From contig NC_081406.1 of NCBI RefSeq assembly GCF_030272615.1, forward strand, positions 192,659,891 to 192,723,890: a stretch of DNA of 64,000 nucleotides. The letters run 5' to 3'. Origin of the DNA: Cryptomeria japonica (lineage: Eukaryota > Streptophyta > Pinopsida > Cupressales > Cupressaceae). The translations under genes and the position numbers were made by a program. Positions 1 to 12,400 of the stretch are shown here, piece after piece; positions within the stretch are counted from its first letter, which is position 1, and each line of letters starts with the position of its first letter. The notes beneath the pieces were generated by a model that saw only the letters and a list, made by a program, of their open reading frames with translations, did no database searches and had not been told where the DNA came from.

Positions 1-1143
1 AGTTTTCTTTCCTAACTCTTTCCCTCAAAGGAAGATGAGAGTTTCACTATTGATTATCCTTCGAGCACTTTTCACCATTACATTAGGGAAATGAGGGGGT
101 AATTCACTAGATCCAATCTCCACACAAAGATGATAGATTGAATTATGAATGAATTAAGGATGTTATGATGATCCCCTTATTCCCTTTTTGTTTGATTTGG
201 AAAGGAATTGAAATTGATTGAATTATGTAGTGCAAAAGTGACAAAGAATCAATTATAACTTGATATCTGAATATGGGATTAAGCTGTGCACTTGGATTTG
301 GTAGTAAAATGTTGAGACAAAGTCACCTTGCAAATTTGATGAAAAGTTGTCTGGACCATGGTGGGAATGTACACGGTCCTTCGAAAAATCCACAAAACGA
401 AAAGGGTTTTTCCGCCTTTGCAAATGAAGCTTGAATCCGGAAGTACAGCTGCGCACCTGCAACCTACACACATAAAAGAGAGGGAAATGTATTGGGATTG
501 GGGGTTTGCCTTTAGATCAAACCCCAGTTTTGGAATTAACCAAGTAATGAAAGAAAGTACTTGCAAGTAGATGTAAATGAAAGACTGAATTATAAATCAC
601 CTCAAGGGAGGTTGTAGTAGCAATGTTGATAGAAATGTTTGTGTGGATTTGTATTTTGAAATCAATCTCCTCTTCAATGGTTGAATCCTTGACTTGAATG
701 CAACACCTAGCCTTGAAGGGAGACTTGAGAATGCTCAATGCTGGAAAAGAATGCTTGAATGCTTGATCGCTTGAACATATCCAACTTCGACCTATCCCAC
801 TTATGCAAATGAGAGGACAAGTGCCCCTTAAATACATGTTTGAAGGATTTGGATTTCATCATGGGCTGACATTGGGGAGATTTCCCGCTCATTGCACAAC
901 CCACAAGACATGCACTAGAAAGGTCCTACCCCAAAATAGGGCAGGGACAAGGGTGCCACACCCCTATCCTACCCCTTTCTCTAGGGCAGCATGTGGAAAG
1001 AGTGATGAGGAGGCCAAGGAAGAAGCAATTTCCACAAGCCGAGCACTCTCTAGTCTCCGATCAGGCTAGAGGATTCAAGTTCACATGCATGAGGACCCTA
1101 ATATAGTCGTAAATTGCGAGGGTTGCAATTTTATGACACTATA
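1..1143 (-). repeat. 3' LTR of element A (cut by window edge)
   Basis: Matches 6466-7687 over its whole length with scattered differences. Read on minus, the LTR begins at 1143 with TATAGTGTCATAAAATTGC; element B's LTR begins TGTAGCATCCTAAAACTGC, so the terminal TG has become TA here. A TATTTAAG box on minus at about 828-835 is a plausible promoter. The last 60 or so bases lie outside the window. Confidence 0.85.
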
Positions 1144-1895
1144 TTTAGCCCCCACTTTAGCGAGAGTATAAGCGTATGCTGATACTGCCAATAAAGTACA
1201 AAGAAACAAGATTGAAAGACTTTCACCATGTCAAGGAGGCAAGATGCACCAAGCCCCTAGTGGACTTAGGATCTTACGACTTCAATTGACAAAGTAAAAG
1301 AGAAGATCGATAAGGGGAGAACCATGACTGCAAGTAGCAAATTTCTCTTCACTATGAGTCGTGAAAGCAAGGATACAATGATTACAAAAGAAAACAAAGT
1401 TTCACTAAGTAATTCTAAGTATCACAAGAAGGAAAGAATGAGTGGAGTGTATGCCCCCACGTTAAAGCGATCGCACACACCTTATCGGGAGTGATTGCTT
1501 TAAGGTAGGATACACCCAAGAGGGAGAAGGGAAATGGAGCACGCTATCGCAAGGATTTGTCCCCCAATCGAGGTATAAACCCAAGGAGAATGAACACAAT
1601 ACACGAGGTAGTGTCGCTTTCCTCGGGGTCAGTATGTTGTATGATAACTCATGTATATCATGTATGTATATGCATATAATAATATTCATTCCCCAAAGAA
1701 GGAAACTAACTTAGAAGAAAGGGAAGAGAGGATGTCTTTTGAGTCAACATGAAAGAGACCAAGAAAAGATCTCAATGCTTTGCATCATCCCCAAAGAGAC
1801 ATTTAAGGGAACAAATAGAAGAATAGGGATACATATAGAAGAATGGTCACAAAAGAGAAAGAAAGGAGAGAGAAAGATCTGCAATGCTAACATTG
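1144..1895 (-). other. Element A 3' UTR and polypurine tract
   Basis: About 750 bp between the end of the gag-protease frame and the 3' LTR. On minus it ends in GTGGGGGCTAAA (1144-1155), the polypurine tract directly next to the LTR. The region aligns with 16108-16521 of element B, with shared phrases around GAAAGTCTTTCA and the tract. No coding potential is seen. Confidence 0.7.
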
Positions 1896-4800
1896 CTAAT
1901 CTAGCATGACATCCACCTCCCGATCTTGTTGATCACTATTTTGGGAAGGTGAGCAACATGCAAGAGGAGTGATATCGATCACAACAGATGGACCTATCAC
2001 AAGATCCAAACAAGGACTATGCTCATTTGGTAAGTCTGTTCGATTTGAGGAGCTAGGATTAAAGTTTGTGAAAACTCATCCGATAAATGTTTATCCACAT
2101 CAATATATTCATGCTCACAGTCAGAAGCATTGGGATTTGTATTGCCATTATGAATAACATTTTCACTCATTTCTGCATCAAATTTTAAAGCAAGAGGAGC
2201 AAGAACACAAATAGGAGTAAAACCATCACATGTTTTATGCAACTTATGATTTGGAGATGTAGGTTGAACATCTTTCTTAGGAGAAAAGGGAATCATGTCA
2301 ATTGTTGGAGTCTGAGGAGATTGGGTATTTTGAGGTATAGCTTCATGAGATCGAACAGGACGTCTTCGTCAGCATTCTCTCACACAACAATTCCATCGAG
2401 TCTTAGTGGCAGGCTGAGAAGGAGGAGGAACATTTGAAGAAGGAGGATTGGCTTTCTCCTTTATAGTGGAAGGTTTAGGTTGAGGTCTTTTTGGTTGAAC
2501 AATAGGAGAAGCAGGCCTCTTCTCTCAATAAGAGGAAGGAGGTGGAACTACACCATAGAAAGGATGAATATTAGGTGTAGGGAGGAGACCAAGTCCATCA
2601 TGAGGAAGAGGTATAGGTCTAACCTTAGGAAGACTATTGTGTTTCTCCTTAAGAGAAGGTAAAGTCACATCCATAGGTGGACAATTTTCCTTAGGAGGGA
2701 GATTAGTTCTATACAAGAGAGGAATAACCTCATCTTGAAGAATAATAGGAATGTCAAGTGTTGGTGATCTAGGTTGACTTAAGGATAAGATCATATCGTT
2801 CTTCGATTTTTGATAGGATTGAAAAAGAGCATCGCTCCTTGATGGAAGAGAGAGAAATTTTTTAGGCCAAAAGAGATCAATAGGAACACCATGGCTTCTT
2901 TCAAATGGATGAAATAAGCTATGGTTCACAGTTATGGTTTCTCGATTGTGAGGAAATTCAAGACACTTGTGGATTGTAGAAGCAATATCCTTCATGGAAG
3001 ATAGCCAAGGATAGCCCAACTTCACATGGAATTTCTCAGAGGAAGGTATGATAACAAAATCAGCATCCATGGATTTAGTATGGATTTTGATAGGGAGGGT
3101 GATAGAACCAATGGTAGGACAAGAGAAGCCATCAAATAACTTCACAACTACATTACAAGCATCATATAATGGCTTATGCAATTGTAAAGTGAAAAGATAC
3201 TCTTGAGATATGACATTAACCATGTAAGAGGGATCAATCAGGGCACCACGACAAGGGATATCCTTAACCTTTGCGGCTATGTATAAAGGGCCATTGGGTG
3301 CTCTAATGGTCTCACTAGGGTCAAATATAATACAGGGATCCTTAGGTGAATCTTGTGTTTCTACCATGTTAACCAAGTTTGGAGCCTTACAGATGAGTGT
3401 TTCAGAAGAGAGAGAACTAGGCACAATCTTAATAACGTTAGAGGTATGAGATGGCAAGGGATCAATGAAAATCTTAAGATTTTGATTAGGAGGAGCAACT
3501 GATTTATTCCCTTTGTCATTCACACCTGCCACATATATAGTATTATTTTCAATAAAGTCTTGAACCTTATGTTTCAATGCAAAACATTTCTCAGTATCAT
3601 GACCAGGTTGACGATGAAATTGGCAAAAGGAATTGTTATAAAAAATGAGGAGATGCAAGTTTGGAAGGATCAACTTGTTTATAGGAGGAAGTTTGATAAC
3701 ATTTCTATACAATAACTGAGACGTAATACTATGAAAATATTCATTCAAAGGAGTAAACTGTCTTTCTCTTTGGAAAAATTTAGAAATAGGAGGCACACCT
3801 ATTGTAGCATTGACATGGTTGTTGTTGATTGGATCATTGAACTTGATGAAGCTTTTTGTTGGTTTGAACTTCACAAATGGTTGTTGAACACTCTCTCCCT
3901 TATCACTTAGAGCCATAGGAGTGGATTGCTCCATTTGACTCACAACTAGTTGATAATTGTGGAGTGTTGCGTACAATTGTGGAAAGGAAGTAAACTCAGA
4001 CAAAAGAAGCTTTTCCCTTATATCTTTTTGTAAATTAGAAATAAAAATTCTTTGAATATCATTATCAGGAACATGGAAAAAAAATTGAGCACACAAATTC
4101 TTATATCTACCAATGAAATCAATCACTTTTTCTTGAACACCTTGTTTACAATGCATTATATCAGTCATTTTAGGACCAATGTTGTTTTGAAAATGTTGGA
4201 TGAAAGAATTTGGTAGTTGTTGAAAGGAAGTGGTAGAATAAGAAGGCAAAGAGAAATACCATTGTAAATCCTTATCTCTTAGTGTTCTTGTAAACAGTTT
4301 TGCAAGCAATCAAAATCAATACACAAGGTTTGAAATGTCTTGATATGCGTAAGAGGATCACCTTTTCCATTATAAAGTTCCAATTGAGGGATCTCAACAT
4401 GTTTAGGTGGCACGAATTTAACAATATCAAGAGAAATTGGGCTTGCAACATCAAAGGTGGGCACACTAAACTTGGATTGACTTATGGAAGCAAGTTATTG
4501 TTGTAAGGAAGACACAATTTGGGCAAGATTGTTAAATGTCATTTCGGTGGAAGAATTGATGATAGACATAGGTGATTGAGAAGGTGGTGTGATATTGTTG
4601 AAAGAAGGCACAGACTGAGAATAAGGTGGTGGGACACTATGATAAGTAGGCATTGGTGATGATTGGGTAGAAAAAGGGACACTCAAAGGAGGAATAAAAT
4701 TGTTGAAGGAACTGCCCCCCTGTGTCGCACTGATTGGTTAAGAAATAGTAAGAACACTTATGGAAGACATAGGTAACAATGGAGGATTAAATGAAGAAAA

Positions 4801-5252
4801 GGGATTTCCCCCATGACCTATGGTTGTAGGAATAAAATTTTGAGTTGAAGTAGCCATGATGTTAGATATGAAAGTAGGAATACTAATCATAGGATTGGTC
4901 AAAGGAATAGAGGAATTGACTTGTGTTGAAGGTTGTGAGTAACCTAGGGTTTCGACACAACTCTTGATAGGCATGACATTAGAATCAACAATATGTGCAA
5001 TGCCACGTAATATATCAATTCCATTCTCATCACTTTGAAGCATGCGCTTAAGACCTTGAATTAATGGAAGAGCTTCACTATTAGGGTATTCTTGGGACAT
5101 CCATTGTCCAATGTGGAAAGTTGATCTAAAGAAACTCTAGTTAAAGCTTCTTCTTCATCATGGGATCCATCAATGAGGTGAATAGGCACATGATTAGGAT
5201 GGGAATAATTAGCATGATCCTCATTAAAGAAGTCACCCAAATTAGGCTCCAT
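1896..5252 (-). pseudogene. Element A gag-protease-like polyprotein, decayed
   Basis: Read on minus from ATG at 5252, a start shared with element B at 9438, to TAG at 1896. Order: short acidic N-terminus; a long Ser/Pro/Gln-rich, probably disordered stretch (5.1-4.5 kb); a capsid-like region (4.45-3.9 kb, with LELYNGKGDP); a C-H-H-C zinc knuckle (CQFHRQPGHDTEKC, about 3.6 kb); a retropepsin-like fold region (3.3-2.95 kb); a Pro-rich linker; and a C-terminal acidic tail to DVMLD. The longest open piece, 2525-4309, holds capsid to linker; the rest needs several frameshifts. At the protease active site the sequence reads ALIDPSYMVNV where the family has Asp-(Ser/Thr/Asn)-Gly, so the enzyme is probably inactive. 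Gag packages element RNA. Assignment to the Tat lineage rests on the knuckle and the protease-flanking region. Confidence 0.85.
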
Positions 5253-6446
5253 CTCCTTGGTAATTAAACCTTGGGAAGCTTTAATTCTAATGCTTCATCT
5301 AACGGGGATAGGATAGGTAGGACTAATAGTGGTAAAACTCCTACACTAGAGGAAAATTTTGAATTTTGAATTGTATAACAAACCTTGCAAAATTGAGTAA
5401 TGCAAAATTCAAGAAAATAATGATTACACAATTTGAACTTTGTTGGAGGAAGGGGATGAAACAATTTCCAAAAATGAAAGGAAATTGGAATTTTAAAATT
5501 AGGGCCAAGGGAATACCACTAAATTTTAAAATCAGAATTTTTAAAACCAGGGCAAACAATAATTAACCTCTTAATTTAAATTTTTTTCTTGAAAGTTAAA
5601 ATGTTGAATTTTGAAGGTATTTCCGATTCTAGAGGGTTCAAAAATCAATACAATCGACCAATCTTTCAGATTTAGGCTAATAAATACAGTCATAAAAGTC
5701 TCCCGAAATTTCGGAAAAAAAATCGAGGATTGTGGCGAGAACGCACATGGTACGACCAACTTTTTTCAAAATTTTCAAGGATGGATATTACAATGATTTT
5801 AAAGCTAACCCCAAAAAATGGGCAAATTTTACGATCTCTAGATGGGCGAAATAAAGGCACAAAGGTGAAAATAGGACCCTGTTAGGGTTTTGAAGAAAAA
5901 GATGAATTGAATTACAATTTTCAAAAGGGTCAAACCTAATGGGTAGGGACACCTTGGAAAATGTTTAGCAATCTGAATGTAACTGAAATTGATTTGAAAT
6001 TCACACAAAATCCAATTAATTTTAAAAATTAGGGTTTGATGACCTAACCACTTAATTTTGAAATTTGAATTTTGGGGAAAACGAGGGAAATTGAAAATTG
6101 GAATTGTGGGATTGAAGACAAATCTGAGAACAATAAAAAATCTGAAAATTAAGTTGAAATCCAATTTTTTGCACAAGCTCAAGATGATTTTTGAAAATTA
6201 GGGTTTTAACAAGTAATCTCTTAATTTTATAAATTTTAATTGCAAATTGAACAAGACAATGAGGAAATCGAATTTGACAAACACAACAATTTTCAGATCT
6301 AAGACAAACACAAGCAATTTTTACAAATCACAAGTTCAATTTTAAATTTAAAAACTAGGGTTTTTAATGAATTAACCACTAAGATTGAAGAAAGTTGAAA
6401 ATTGTAAATGAAAAATATGCAATGTTGTTCAAAGGATAGCATGCAA
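5253..6446 (-). other. Element A untranslated leader
   Basis: About 1.2 kb of very AT-rich DNA between the 5' LTR and the gag start, dominated by AAATTT/TTCAAA phrases. It corresponds to 8220-9437 in element B, including the stretch just before the ATG (GCTTCCCAAGGTTTAA on the sense strand). No gene is seen; short open frames here are AT-rich noise. Confidence 0.6.
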
Positions 6447-6462
6447 GATGTCGGGTTCACCA
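6447..6462 (-). promoter_or_regulatory. Primer-binding-like site of element A
   Basis: On minus, TGGTGAACCCGACATC lies three bases inside the end of the 5' LTR (..ATCGCA/TTT). The same motif, with C to T at one position, follows element B's 5' LTR. It starts with TGG as expected for pairing with tRNA CCA, but I could not match it to a tRNA from memory. Confidence 0.6.
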
Positions 6463-6465
6463 AAA

Positions 6466-7687
6466 TGCGATACTGGGAAAATTATGAGTGATAGATCAAG
6501 AGGAAAACCAACCCTTGCCCTCAAAGAGAGATGGGAGTTTCACTATTGATTATCCTTCAAGCACTTTTCCCCATTACATTAGGGAAATGAGGGGGTAATT
6601 CACTAGATCCAATCTCCACACAAAGATGATAGATTGAATTCTGAATGAATTAAAGATGTTATGATGATCCCCTTATTACCTTTTTGTTTGATTTGGAAAG
6701 GAATTGAAATTGATTGAATTATGTAGTGCAAAAAAGACAAAGAATCGATTATAACTTGAGATCTGAATATGGGATGAAGCTGTACACCTGGAATTGGTGG
6801 TTATATGTCGAGACAAAGTCGCCCTACAAATTTGATGAAAAATTGTTTGAACCGTGGCAGGAATGTACACGGTCCTTCGAAAAATCCGTGAAACAAAAAG
6901 GGTTTTTCCGCCTCTACAAATGAAGCCCGAATCCGAAAGTACAAATGCACACTTGCAACCTACACAAAGAAAAGAGAGGGAAATGTATTGGGATTGGGGG
7001 TTTGCCTTTAGGTCAAACCCTAGTTTTGGAATTAACCAAGTAATGAAAGAAAGTACTTGCAAGTAGATGTAAATTAAAGACTGAATTGTAAATCACCTCA
7101 AGGGAGGTTGTAGTAGAAATGTTGATAGAAATGTTTATGTGTATTTTCATGTTGAAATCAATCTCCTCTTCAATGGTTGAATCCTTGACTTGAATGTAAC
7201 ACCTAGCCTTGAAGGGAGACTTGAGAATACTCAATACTGGAAAAGAATGCTTGAATGCTTGAATGCTTGATCGATTGAACATATCCAACTTCAACCTATC
7301 CCACTTATGAAAATGAGAGGACAAATGCCCCTTAAATACATGTTTGAAGGATTTGGATTTCGTCATGGGCCGATATTGGGGAGATTTCTTGCTCATTGCA
7401 CAACCCACAAGACATGCACTAGAAAGGTCCTGCCCTAAAATAGGGTAGGGAGAGGGGCTCCACGCCCCTGTCCTATTAGGAAAAAGGCACCATGCCCCTG
7501 TCCAAGGGGGGATAGGGGTACCATGCCCCTATTCTACCCCTTTCTCTAGGGCAGAGTGTGGATAGAGTGATGCAGAGGACAAGGAAGAAGCAGTTTTCAC
7601 AAGTCGAGCACTCTCTAGTCTCTGATCGGGCTAGAGGATTTGAGTTCGCATGCGTGAGGACCCTAATGCAGTCATAAATTGCTAGGG
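6466..7687 (-). repeat. 5' LTR of element A (first ~20 bases lost)
   Basis: Direct repeat of 1-1143. Its inner edge is next to the primer-binding-like site. The outer edge stops at about 7687 within CCCTAGCAATTTA (minus), about 20 bases short of the LTR start seen in the left copy, and abuts a truncated LTR of element B in the opposite orientation. Confidence 0.8.
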
Positions 7688-8194
7688 CTAGTTTGACTGA
7701 AGGAAAGCCCCTATTTCCAAACCATTTCCCTTTCTTTCTGTGTGCAGGAAACAAGTGCGTAGCTATACCTCTGGAAATAAGCTTCAGACAAAGAGACAGA
7801 ACAAACCTTTTCGATGTGCGAAAAATTCAGAGGACCAAGAGGCAGCGCCATGGTCCCTACTTTTTTAGGGCATTTTCATAGGTTAAATCCAAATCAACTC
7901 ATATCTCTCAGATCCAGGTGCACGAAAAAATCTTGAACCTACAGCTCAGTATTTTCTCAGTTTTGTCTTCAATTTCAACACTTTGCCCTAAATCAACATT
8001 TCAACATACAAAAGAGGGAAAACACATCATAATCTATCAATCCGCTTAGTATTCAGTCCTTATCTGATTTGTGATTGAATTTAGTGGATTCCTCCTCTCT
8101 TTTGATAAAGGCAAATCCCCCTCAAAATGAAAATTGATTTGGTGATTTCTCCTTCCATGTTGCGAATTGCCAGATCAAAATATTCCCCTTTACA
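7688..8194 (+). repeat. 5' LTR of element B, truncated
   Basis: Matches the last 480 bp of the 3' LTR (about 17188-17667) from GTTTGA..GAAGG to the shared end CCCCTTTACA. The promoter half is missing, so B cannot be transcribed from this LTR. Confidence 0.85.
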
Positions 8195-8197
8195 TTT

Positions 8198-8219
8198 TGG
8201 TGAACCTGACATGAACACC
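8198..8219 (+). promoter_or_regulatory. Primer-binding-like site of element B
   Basis: TGGTGAACCTGACATGAACACC begins three bases after the 5' LTR end at 8194. It agrees with the element A site except for one transition, which supports it being functional in the ancestor. Confidence 0.6.
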
Positions 8220-9437
8220 TTTAATTCTGATTTTTGTTTTCAGATCTGAGTGTGTGTGTAATTTAAAATTCATATTTTAAACATTTAGAGGTTAATTTCA
8301 CTAAAAACCCTAATTTTTTTTTTGAAAATTGAGCTTGTGATTTGCATAATTTGGGTTAATTGTTTCAGATCTAAATGCTATCCAATTTTATAATTCAAAT
8401 TTTCATCTACATGTTCAAATTTCAATCAAAATTTTAAATTTAAGTGGTTGATTTCAAAAACCCTAATTTTTAATTTAAAAATTAAGCTTGTGGGTTGTTT
8501 AGATTTTGAATTTCCCTCTTCACATTTGGTTCTTAATTTCAATACAAATTCAAAATTGTAATCTTGGAACAAATTTCAAATTTAAATTTTAAAATTAAGT
8601 GGTTAATGCAACAAACCCCAATTTTTAAATTTAAATTAATCTTGTGCATTTTCCAATTTTTCAATTTCCCTTGAAGCATTTAATTAATTAATTAAATTAA
8701 ATATAAAGTCTTCTTTTATCCCCCTCCACATCATAAAAGTGGGCCATTAACCCTAAGTGTGCCCCTTTTTATTCTTTCAATTAATTATTTCATCAAATAC
8801 CCTAATTACGTATTATTTTTACCTTCAAGGCTTGATTTCTCACATCTAGACATCTTGGATTTCCACATCCTTCTGGAATTTGCTTTAAAATCACAATATC
8901 TTGTTTCCTAAAAAATTTGACAAAAAGTTGGTTGGACCAAAAGGCAGCCTCTTGGTCCTGACTTTTTCTCTCTGAATTTCGGGACCTTGTTTTTGTGGTA
9001 TTTTACTATTTAAATCTGAAGATTTGTGAAATTATATTGATTCTAGGTCGGTCTAAGGTCGAAAATAAAGTTGGGGTTTCAACATCATAATATCCAATTT
9101 AAATTTTTTAAATTAAGAGGTTATTTTCAACCCTAGTTTAAATTTAAATTTTTGTCTCCTTGTGGGTAATTTTAATTTTAAATTTCCTAGGGGATTGCAT
9201 CTTTTCAATCAATTTCTTCATTTAATTGAGTAATAATTTTTCCTATAATTTTACATTATTCAATTATTTTGCAACTTAGATCCCAAAATTTCAAATTTCA
9301 AACTTCAAATTTCAAATTTCAAATTTCCAAATTCCCTCCCTCAGTGCATGAGTTTTACTACTATTAGTCCAACCTATAGTATTCCCGTGAGAAGAAGTTG
9401 TACAATTAATGCTTCCCAAGGTTTAAATACTGAGGAG
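8220..9437 (+). other. Element B untranslated leader
   Basis: AT-rich leader homologous to that of element A, with runs of TTCAAATTTCAAATTT near 9290-9335. No gene is seen. The last 90 bases (from about 9350) align well with A's sequence just upstream of its gag ATG. Confidence 0.6.
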
Positions 9438-9484
9438 ATGGAGCGTAATTTGGATCACCTTTTCCATGAGGATATTGGTCCTAA

Positions 9485-12400
9485 TGTAGTACCCCTACCC
9501 TAGTCTATTTCTAACCTTGGTTTAGTCTTGATTAGTTTATCTTAATGTTATGTTATAGTCAGATGTTGATTTTACGCATAGCTATTGATGTGGTTCTCAC
9601 ACTAGTTTTATGCTAGTTGTTTAGTGTTCTTATTTCATGGTATTCATCGAGCTAACGCATTCATTAAGTTATTATATATGTATGCATGTATGATCGTTGG
9701 TTGCAGGAGATTTCAGGTACGAAGTCGCATGAGTGCGAGGTTCGTCGTCACCTGGTTTTGCAGGTTTGAGCATACCTTTTAATCCTTAGAGTTGGATTAG
9801 GTGGTCGTAAGACCCTAGTCGACCTTAGTCGTGCTCAAGTGAGCATCGTCAGTCGTCGTCGGTAATCCCTTCTTGTTTGGGTTTGCGAGTCGTCTGTTTG
9901 GTTGACCTTCTCGGTTTGCGTGCCTGGTGTGTTTGGTTAATTGATGAATTAGTCCTTAGTAATTTTCTTTATTAAATATATGTGTTTGTGCATTGAGGAT
10001 TAATGGATTAAATTAATCAGGTATTCGTTATGCGATTTTCGTTGTTAATGAATTGCCTATTTTAAATTGGAAGCAAATTTGATTTAAATGACTGATTTTG
10101 AATATTAATGCATTTATATATGCTGTGGAAAAGAAAGTTTTAGATTTTATCGCCATTAAGTTAATTGCATTCTGTTGGCGTTTATAATTTGAAAGATTAA
10201 ATTTGTTTAAATGAGGAAATCGAATTTTGAATTGAAAAGGCAAGTTATTTGTTGTGTTTGTGAGAAAGGATTAATTTTTAAGTATTATTTTTAAATAAAA
10301 GTTTTTATTCCAAAAATAGAAAATTTTGGGTCAACTCTTCCATATAACCCAATTTGGGAAATTTGGAGAGGATGGACATTTTTGGAGGATTTTGGATGGA
10401 GAAGGAAGAATTTGAGCAGCTGGAGATTGGGATTCTTCAGCCGATCTTGCTAGGATTGTGTGTTAAGGTAGGATCCAACTCTCTCAATTTTGGTTTTGTT
10501 TGGAATGAAAATGGGGGTTTTATCTTGGTTTTAAATTCTCCATCGAATGCCATGTTTATGAATCAATTTGGTAAATTACCAGCTTGGCTGGAAGTGATTT
10601 TGAGGTGTTGTTTATCCCTCTTTCCTTTTGGGCGTTTGAAACCCTTGGCTGTTTGTTAAGAATGGAAAACCCATCAAGAATGTGATATCGATCTCAGTTG
10701 CTTAAACCGAATTGTATTGAATCGGAATTCATTATCAACCTGGTAGTGGGCGTTTTGTTTTATAGTTCGAACTGTATTTTTAAGAAAAATGGAAACATTG
10801 ATTTTTATATTGAACTGTGTGTATAAAAAAAAAAAAAAAAAAAATAGAGGAAAGATTTCATTTTCGAACTGTGCGTTCGTTTTGTTTGTTCGGACTGTGC
10901 GTTTGTTTTTATTGTTTAACCGTGGGTTGGGGTTGGAGGCGGGGAGCGGAGCTCCCCCGCTCCTCCTCCCCCCTTTCCCCCGCACGCTACCCTTATGCCT
11001 TCCCCGTCCCCCTTCGCTGGCAATAGAGACCAGGCCGCGGCACACTGCGGTGGCCGCAGGGCGCCACGGACCTGCAGGCACCGCAGGGCGCCGCCGCCTG
11101 GCCGTGTGAGCGGCGCTGCGCTAGGGTTAGGGCACGGCCCTTCCCAGCGCGCTCGCCACATTTTTTTTAAATACATTTTTTTTTTTTTTTTTTAAAAGAA
11201 CAAGTTCCATTTAAATGCGTTTCTGATTTAAACGTAGTTTTTGGAAACGTAGTTTGTTTAAAACGTAGTTTATCAAAATTGTATTTTTTAATGTATTTTT
11301 TTTTGTATTAAAAAATGCATATGCTACTTATATCACTTTAATGGAAGTATTATTAATGTTAAGTTTAAGTTAGATTCCTGATTATGAATAAAGGTGGAAT
11401 ATCATGTTGAATGTTAAATTGGTATTGGTTAATTTTATAATGGGGTTATAGGTTAATCAGTATCCAATTTCATTTCACGCCTTTGATACCTTGTCTAATT
11501 AAGTTCTAATATTGATAATTTCATCATCGAATATTAATTGGCTATACTTGGGTCCAATCTTGGATTAATAAGTTTTATATCATGTGCGTTGGAAATGAGT
11601 ATCTGCAACTGAATTTCCTTTATTTTTATATTCCGTGATCCGTATTATGCATCTGGAATTGAAATTAGGAACTGTAGAGATTGATTTTGAACCAGTATGT
11701 TAATGATGTCTGTTGGAGATTAAATATCTTATTTTAGTTAATTAATGGTTGTTTGAATTTTATTAATATGAATTGGTTAAAAAAAAACTCATTACGGCTT
11801 TATATGTCTGTTATGCATTTGAATTTTAACGAGTTAGAAAACCAAGAACAACTTATCCCTTGATAAGGTAGATGACTGTAAGTGGTTTTAGATCTTGTAG
11901 AAAACTTGATCGTCGTTTAATGATTAAATCAAATTGAGGAAATATTGTCTTTTCTGATTACTGCTTTGCGAGTGTTATTGCTGTATTCACTTTAATTATG
12001 AAATGGCATGTTTTGCTTTGTTTAAAAGGACCCTGTCATATGGATGATTTGGTGTTCCTGTTTCAGTCCTCGATTCCGAGTTGACGATTGTATTGTGATG
12101 TTGTCATAGTTGGTCGTATTCCTTGTGTGTGAGTCGAATGATGATTGTGGTTGACCGTTGTTGGTCGGGTCTCTAGTTAGAGTACCGTCAGTAAGTGTTC
12201 ATCTTTGAGTCGTGTTTGACCTGATGATTGTATCTCCTTCTTGAACTCCGTTCGTCTGACCATGTGTATTCTCTGGTTTGAGTTCGTCTGAGTTAGTCTA
12301 GTGTCGTATGGGAAAGTGGCTTTCGATTGGGGGCCGCGCCCAAAGTGGCTGCTGGATAACCCGTCGAAAGTGAGTCTAATAAGTGATAACCTAAGTAGAT

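Larger units (their letters stand above)
1..7687 (-). mobile_element. Element A: non-autonomous Tat-lineage LTR retrotransposon
   Basis: Two direct repeats (1-1143 and 6466-7687) flank a 5.3-kb internal region read on the minus strand. In transcription order this is 5' LTR, primer-binding-like site, AT-rich leader, gag plus a protease-like domain, 3' UTR, polypurine tract, 3' LTR. No reverse transcriptase, RNase H or integrase is present, and the distance from the end of the protease-like region to the 3' LTR (about 750 bp) leaves no room for them. The left LTR runs off the window, so the target-site duplication cannot be checked. The same family recurs as element B on the plus strand. The atypical C-H-H-C knuckle and the protease-like region resemble the Tat/Ogre group of Ty3/gypsy elements. 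Confidence 0.85.

Noticed and set aside
10789-11195. Several overlapping 66-135-codon open frames on both strands
   Set aside because: They lie in the GC-rich island and poly-A/poly-T tracts, where stops are rare by composition; the translations are low complexity and antiparallel frames are equally open.
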